Made by a program: the position numbers and the translations under genes
Origin: Chitinophagaceae bacterium
Lineage (GTDB): Bacteria; Bacteroidota; Bacteroidia; Chitinophagales; Chitinophagaceae
DNA: 10,544 nucleotides
Direction: 5' to 3'
Assembly: GCA_016741945.1 (NCBI GenBank)
Contig: JACVCQ010000050.1
Location: 1-10,544, forward strand
Shown here: in pieces, positions 7,289-10,544 of the stretch
Layout: each line of letters begins with the position of its first letter
Numbering within the stretch: the stretch's first letter is position 1
Notes under the pieces: model-generated
What the model was told of the DNA's origin: nothing
Databases searched by the model: none
What the model saw: only the letters and a program-made list of their open reading frames with translations

Positions 7289-7369
7289 AAAATTCAAAAT
7301 TCAAAAGTTAAAATTCAAAAGTGAAGGATGAATATCTTTTTGGCGTTTGAATTTTGACTTTTTAATTTT
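7289..7369. repeat. Inverted heptamer-repeat array 2 (AAAATTC type)
   Basis: Five contiguous 7-base units form the left arm (7289-7323): AAAATTC, AAAATTC, AAAAGTT, AAAATTC and AAAAGTG. After a 25-base centre, the right arm (7349-7369) reads GAATTTT, GACTTTT and TAATTTT, which are inverted members of the same family. The arms can pair over about 26 bases with few mismatches. The right arm touches the stop codon of the muramidase gene, and the left arm ends five bases from the fmt ATG. The layout matches array 1 although the heptamer differs. Function is unknown. Confidence 0.8.
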
Positions 7370-8658
7370 TATTCAAAATCTCTATACAATAAATATTTCT
7401 TTCTGATCTTTTTAAACTCAGCAATACCGGGTGCCCAACTTTCTCTGATTTCTTTTTCTGTTTTACCAGCTTTGATCTGATTCATAAGCGCATCTGATCC
7501 GGCCAATTTATTGAAGAAATAATCTGTAGGTTTTTCACTTTTAGGTTTTATGAAGAAGTTTTCTTTATCTGGGAATAACTTATATGCCTCTAAAATATAC
7601 TTTAACTGAATTTTCCCGTCTATTTTCTTCAATACTTCTTCATTGGTACCATAAAGATTCCAACCATAACATTGTCTGTCTTTTAGCTTTGGTTCTTTAG
7701 CACCCTCTCGGCTAGTAGGGGTGAATGCGTACATGTTTTTAGGAAGGAATGGATGTCCAAAAACAGCAAAAGGATGATTGGTTCCACGCCCTTCACTTAA
7801 TACAGTGCCTTCAAAAAAACAGGTACTGGCATACCAATAAATAGAAGCCATATCAGGTAAATTGGGAGAGGGTTTTATTGGCAATACATATTTACTGGTA
7901 TGGTCATAATGCTCATTTTTTATGATTTGAAAGTGAAAAAGTGTATCACGAGAGTTACTCGCTCGTTTATAATATTCATGTCGCTCATTAGCAGCGGGTG
8001 ATAATCTTTTCTCACCTGCCAGCATCATTGCATATTCCCCCATGGTCATTCCATATACTATAGGAATGGGTTGCATGCCAACAAAACTTTTATAGGCGGT
8101 GTCAAGTATTGGGCCATCTACATAAAAGCCATTTGGATTGGGGCGATCAAGAATCATTAGCGGTTTACCGTATTCAAATGCCGCATCCATAAATTCCTGT
8201 AAAGAAGATATATAGGTATAAAATCTAGTTCCAACATCCTGTATATCAAATAATAAAACATCAACGTCTGCCAGATCTTCCGCACTGGGTTTTCTTTTTT
8301 TACCATAGAGAGAGATTACAGGAATTCCTGTATAGGGATCCCTATAGTTTTCTATTTTTTCCCCGGCATCTGCCTCACCCCTAAACCCGTGTTCTGGTCC
8401 AAATGCTTTGGTAATTTTTACTCCTAACGTGAAAAGTGTATCCACTAGATGTCTTTCCCCAATGGTAGCAGTATGATTAGCGAAAATGCCTACTCTTTTT
8501 CCTTTTAGTAAGGGCAAATACACTTCGGTTCGATATGCCGCTGGTTTAATAGGGAGTGCTTCTTTTTTTATACTGGGTTTTGTTTCACCCGACTTTGGCT
8601 GACTAATAATTGTTGAAGAAGCTACACAAAACAGTATAACAAGTAATAAATGCTTCAT
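7369..8658 (-). CDS. Secreted DUF1343 / NamZ-type exo-N-acetylmuramidase
   Basis: The 429-residue protein belongs to the DUF1343 (YbbC/NamZ, GH171) family, whose characterised members release N-acetylmuramic acid from the non-reducing end of peptidoglycan fragments during wall recycling. The N-terminus (hydrophobic 4-18, then SQPK) is a likely signal peptide, so it should work in the periplasm or outside. Family hallmarks appear in order: KRVGIFANHTA (54-64), FGPEHGFRG (86-94), LLFDIQDVGTRFYTY (135-149), DRPNPNG (171-177), LPIKPSPNLP (259-268) and EGTVLSEGRGTNHPF (283-297). The conserved acidic and histidine residues within these blocks are intact. The last codons (DFE and stop) run into heptamer array 2. 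It is upstream of fmt on the same strand. The family is secure; the muramidase activity is inferred from relatives. Confidence 0.9.
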   Translation of the reverse strand: MKHLLLVILFCVASSTIISQPKSGETKPSIKKEALPIKPAAYRTEVYLPLLKGKRVGIFANHTATIGERHLVDTLFTLGVKITKAFGPEHGFRGEADAGEKIENYRDPYTGIPVISLYGKKRKPSAEDLADVDVLLFDIQDVGTRFYTYISSLQEFMDAAFEYGKPLMILDRPNPNGFYVDGPILDTAYKSFVGMQPIPIVYGMTMGEYAMMLAGEKRLSPAANERHEYYKRASNSRDTLFHFQIIKNEHYDHTSKYVLPIKPSPNLPDMASIYWYASTCFFEGTVLSEGRGTNHPFAVFGHPFLPKNMYAFTPTSREGAKEPKLKDRQCYGWNLYGTNEEVLKKIDGKIQLKYILEAYKLFPDKENFFIKPKSEKPTDYFFNKLAGSDALMNQIKAGKTEKEIRESWAPGIAEFKKIRKKYLLYRDFE

Positions 8659-8692
8659 ATGGATACTTTAAACCCGAAAGTTAATAAAAATA

Positions 8693-8726
8693 CTTGGGGT
8701 TACTTGATTCAGAGATTGTACTTTTG
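8693..8726 (+). promoter_or_regulatory. Bacteroidota-type promoter for the FKBP gene
   Basis: CTTG (8693-8696), 22 bases, then TACTTTTG (8719-8726) has the same elements and spacing as the promoter at 3208-3241. Transcription would start near 8733, leaving a leader of almost 90 bases before the ATG at 8821. Confidence 0.5.
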
Positions 8727-8777
8727 CTCTTCGGTATAATTTAATCTGAACTTAACTTTTATTCTGATCTGCATAAG

Positions 8778-8801
8778 ACGGATATCTTGGATAAGTTCCG
8801 T
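8778..8801 (+). other. Hairpin in the FKBP leader
   Basis: ACGGATATC (8778-8786) pairs with GATA (8790-8793) plus TCCGT (8797-8801), with a TTG loop and a 3-base AGT bulge. It lies 19 bases before the start codon within the predicted leader. It resembles no riboswitch or thermometer that I can name. Confidence 0.3.
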
Positions 8802-8820
8802 AATCTTTCAACAAAAAAAT

Positions 8821-9276
8821 ATGGGACAAGTAAAAAAAGGTGATACTGTAAAAGTACATTATCACGGTAAACTTACCAACGGATCCACTTTCGATTCATC
8901 TGAAGGTAGAGAACCATTGGAGTTTGAAGTAGGTAGTGGAATGGTGATTCCAGGATTCGACGAAGGTGTTACTGGGATGTCAATCGGCGATAAAAAAACC
9001 ATTCATATTCCAGCAGATCAGGCATACGGACAAAAAGAAGAACACATGATCATGGAGTTTCCTCGTGATCGCTTTCCGGAAGATATGGTTCCTGAGGTAG
9101 GTATGCAGTTGAATATGAGTAATGGTTCAGGACAAAATTTTCCTGTGGTTATTACAGAAGTTCGTGAAACAGTAGTGGTATTGGATGCCAATCATCCTTT
9201 GGCAGGCGAAGACCTGATTTTTGATTTGGAATTGGTTTCCATTAATGGAGCAAGTTCTCTTATCATTACTCCATAA
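8821..9276 (+). CDS. SlyD-like FKBP-type peptidyl-prolyl isomerase
   Basis: This cytoplasmic prolyl cis-trans isomerase and chaperone of the SlyD/FkpB group has 151 residues. The FKBP part is split: GDTVKVHYHGKLTNGSTFDSS (7-27) and VIPGFDEGVTGM (42-53) at the front, and LIFDLELVSI (132-141) at the end. Between them, AYGQKEEH (68-75) leads into an inserted flap domain of about residues 76-125, the insertion typical of SlyD that binds unfolded chains. HPLAGEDLIFDLEL (125-138) is the usual return strand. There is no signal peptide. The histidine/cysteine-rich metal-binding tail of E. coli SlyD is absent, so a nickel role is not expected and no symbol is given. The ATG at 8821 is preceded by an A-rich stretch instead of a Shine-Dalgarno. 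Confidence 0.93.
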   Translation: MGQVKKGDTVKVHYHGKLTNGSTFDSSEGREPLEFEVGSGMVIPGFDEGVTGMSIGDKKTIHIPADQAYGQKEEHMIMEFPRDRFPEDMVPEVGMQLNMSNGSGQNFPVVITEVRETVVVLDANHPLAGEDLIFDLELVSINGASSLIITP

Positions 9277-9296
9277 ATGATAGATATAAACACTAT

Positions 9297-9331
9297 AAAA
9301 AAGCTCCGGATATATTTTCGGAGCTTTTTTT
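9297..9331. terminator. Bidirectional intrinsic terminator
   Basis: AAAAAAGCTCCG (9297-9308) and CGGAGCTTTTTT (9319-9330) form a perfect 12-base stem with a 10-base loop. A T-run follows on the plus strand, and the A-run supplies one on the minus strand. It lies between the convergent FKBP and membrane-protein genes and should end both transcripts. It is the clearest terminator in the window. Confidence 0.92.
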
Positions 9332-9345
9332 GTTGGATCTTCCGC

Positions 9346-9891
9346 TTAATTCCTTCTAAGCCACCAGCCTAGCCATAGGCCTGTAAGCCCCCATCCGACA
9401 ATGGCATCTATTAAATTTGCCATCAGGTCACGTGTTTGAAACCAAATATGATTTGTATAGGAGATATTAAAGAATCCGATCAATCCAATACACAAGGAAG
9501 CAGAAAGTATGGTAGCGAATGACGGACTTCCCATTTGTTTAAATATCCAACACACAATGAGCAGTATTACAATATTGATAGCCAAACCTCTTCCCATATT
9601 TACACCCATGTTCATATCCATTGACTTGTGGTATGCAATTTGTGCCCAAGGTTTACCGACAGCAGCTTCTGTAAGTTTTTCCTGCTCCTCCATACTGGTT
9701 CCATCCGGAAAGCCGGGTAAAAAATAAGAACCCTCTTCAGGTAGTTGTGTTTCCAAAAATTGCAGAATGGTATCCTGATTAGGTGTGTAAGCTTGTGCCG
9801 GTCTGTGTAATTCAGCAGCAGTCCAGGAAACAAACTGCCAAAGAAACAGAATAATCGCTCCAACAACTGAGCCAATCAATGTTTTTTTCAT
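9346..9891 (-). CDS. Uncharacterised four-helix membrane protein
   Basis: I recognise no named family, though similar sequences seem common in Bacteroidota. The 181 residues show a first helix at about 4-22, a soluble region of roughly 80 residues, then helices at about 104-119, 125-147 and 160-178, ending in WWLRRN. The soluble part contains TPNQDTILQFL (36-46), PEEGSYFLPGFPDG (51-64) and GKPWAQIAYHK (79-89), then a Met-rich MDMNMGVNMGRG (91-102). YTNHIWF (145-151) is a likely conserved loop. The start is the ATG at 9891, giving MKKTLIG; an upstream start would add a non-family extension running over the promoter region. It shares a terminator with the FKBP gene and is divergent from pepT. 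It may be an envelope sensor or a small-molecule handler, but nothing in the sequence decides this. Confidence 0.75.
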   Translation of the reverse strand: MKKTLIGSVVGAIILFLWQFVSWTAAELHRPAQAYTPNQDTILQFLETQLPEEGSYFLPGFPDGTSMEEQEKLTEAAVGKPWAQIAYHKSMDMNMGVNMGRGLAINIVILLIVCWIFKQMGSPSFATILSASLCIGLIGFFNISYTNHIWFQTRDLMANLIDAIVGWGLTGLWLGWWLRRN

Positions 9892-9942
9892 ACGGTTGTT
9901 TTTGGTTGTATACAAAATAAATAACAGAATTGGTAATTCCAA

Positions 9943-9956
9943 GTATCTGTAGATAC
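9943..9956. promoter_or_regulatory. Palindromic operator candidate between divergent genes
   Basis: GTATCTGTAGATAC has perfect 6-base arms around GT. It lies in the 91-base region between the divergent membrane-protein gene and pepT. It covers the place where the pepT upstream promoter element would fall and abuts CTTGG on the minus strand (9939-9943), a possible -33 element of the other gene. That position would let one protein affect both genes. Binding is inferred. Confidence 0.4.
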
Positions 9957-9970
9957 AGTAAGTGATTTCA

Positions 9971-9980
9971 TTATTTTGCA
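9971..9980 (+). promoter_or_regulatory. Near-consensus promoter box directly before pepT
   Basis: TTATTTTGCA lies two bases before the ATG. It contains TATTTTG, one base short of TAnnTTTG, and shares TTTTGCARCATG with the methyltransferase gene. No TTG element is seen at the normal distance upstream. This would again give a very short leader. Confidence 0.35.
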
Positions 9981-9982
9981 GC

Positions 9983-10522
9983 ATGTTTCATCAATACTCC
10001 TTTACCGTAGCAGAACGTTTTATGCGTTATGTTCAAATCGACACACAAAGTGATCCACATAGTATTCGTTTTCCTAGTACAGAAAAACAGAAAAAACTTT
10101 CCATACTGCTTGCCGATGAATTGAAAGCAATGGGTATTGATGCGGTTGAAACAGATGAATATGGGTATGTGTACGCCACTATACCTGCTACCACCAATGA
10201 AGTCTTGCCCGTTATTTGTTTTTGTAGTCATATAGATACAGCTCCTGATTGTAGTGGAACGAACGTAAAACCCATTCTTCATAAAAATTATACAGGACAG
10301 GTAATTGTTTTACCTGATGACCCTTCGCAGCAAATCAGTATTGAAGCATATCCATATCTGGAAAAGCAAATTGGAAAAGAAATTATTACAGCCAGTGGTT
10401 TAACCTTATTAGGAGCAGATGATAAAAGTGGTGTAGCCATTATTATGGATATGGCTCATTATCTTATGAAACATCCTGAACTGCCTCATAGCAATAAAAA
10501 AATATTATTCACGCCCGAGTAA
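9983..10522 (+). pseudogene. pepT: Peptidase T, interrupted after residue 179
   Basis: Peptidase T is a cytoplasmic M20-family zinc aminopeptidase that removes the N-terminal residue from tripeptides; complete enzymes have about 410 residues. Only the first 179 are here. The start MFHQYSFTVAERFMRYVQIDTQSDP (9983 onward) is typical of the family, although in-frame codons extend upstream to 9962. Metal ligands His83 and Asp85 lie in SHIDTAPD (82-88), and the bridging Asp is Asp146 in GADDKSG (144-150). The reading then stops in KILFTPE, exactly where the family continues with DEE and the catalytic Glu pair. No other frame in the last 26 bases restores that motif. The gene is either disrupted by inserted DNA or the window ends at an assembly break. 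As read, the product lacks the second half and would be inactive. Confidence 0.85.
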
Positions 10523-10544
10523 CTGACCCTTCTACAAAATTTAA

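Noticed and set aside
7284..7304. N-terminal extension of Fmt from a TTG at 7304
   Set aside because: The seven extra residues are encoded by the AAAATTC heptamers. The family start MRIIFMGTPEF is at 7283.
7289..7369. CRISPR array
   Set aside because: The units are 7 bases, contiguous and without spacers, and no cas genes are present.
8659..8739. Short 26-codon ATG frame between the muramidase and FKBP genes
   Set aside because: It overlaps the predicted FKBP promoter, has no recognisable content and looks like chance.
10500..10544. Simple frameshift in pepT
   Set aside because: Translations in the other two frames after 10512 do not give the expected D-E-E-I-G continuation.

Overview
The window is a 10.5 kb, AT-rich chromosomal segment carrying mostly housekeeping genes. 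It most likely comes from a member of the Bacteroidota, probably near the Chitinophagaceae. Three things point there. Several genes are preceded by the Bacteroidota promoter box TAnnTTTG. Start codons lack Shine-Dalgarno sequences. The gene complement fits: a three-subunit transhydrogenase, an RsmF-like methyltransferase, LysM proteins and DUF1343 proteins. The genus assignment is inference. No CRISPR array, phage gene, transposase, tRNA or rRNA is visible, and I see no clear new multi-gene system.

Layout. Positions 1-204 hold no convincing gene. Positions 205-3214 (+) are a pntAA-pntAB-pntB operon for the proton-translocating NAD(P) transhydrogenase, which couples the membrane proton gradient to NADPH formation. 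Positions 3246-4601 (+) encode an RsmF-like rRNA m5C methyltransferase with its own promoter box overlapping the end of pntB. Positions 4678-6359 (+) are a two-gene unit for the envelope: a secreted LysM protein and a secreted rhodanese-thioredoxin fusion. On the minus strand follow fmt (6363-7283), which formylates initiator tRNA, and a secreted DUF1343/NamZ-type muramidase (7369-8658). Positions 8821-9276 (+) encode a SlyD-like FKBP prolyl isomerase. It ends at a terminator shared with an uncharacterised four-helix membrane protein (9346-9891, -). Positions 9983-10522 (+) are the start of a peptidase T gene that stops abruptly inside the active-site region, 22 bases before the window ends.

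The least ordinary features are non-coding. Two intergenic regions, 1310-1374 and 7289-7369, hold differently sequenced arrays with the same design: imperfect 7-base direct repeats in one arm, the same heptamer family inverted in the other arm, and a short centre. Each overlaps the stop codon of the gene upstream of it in the direction of transcription. The heptamers place stop codons in all frames, and both arrays create false N-terminal extensions of the next gene. Also notable are start-codon-proximal promoter boxes (TTTTGCARCATG at two genes), two perfect-arm palindromes upstream of promoters, and the broken pepT at the right edge.
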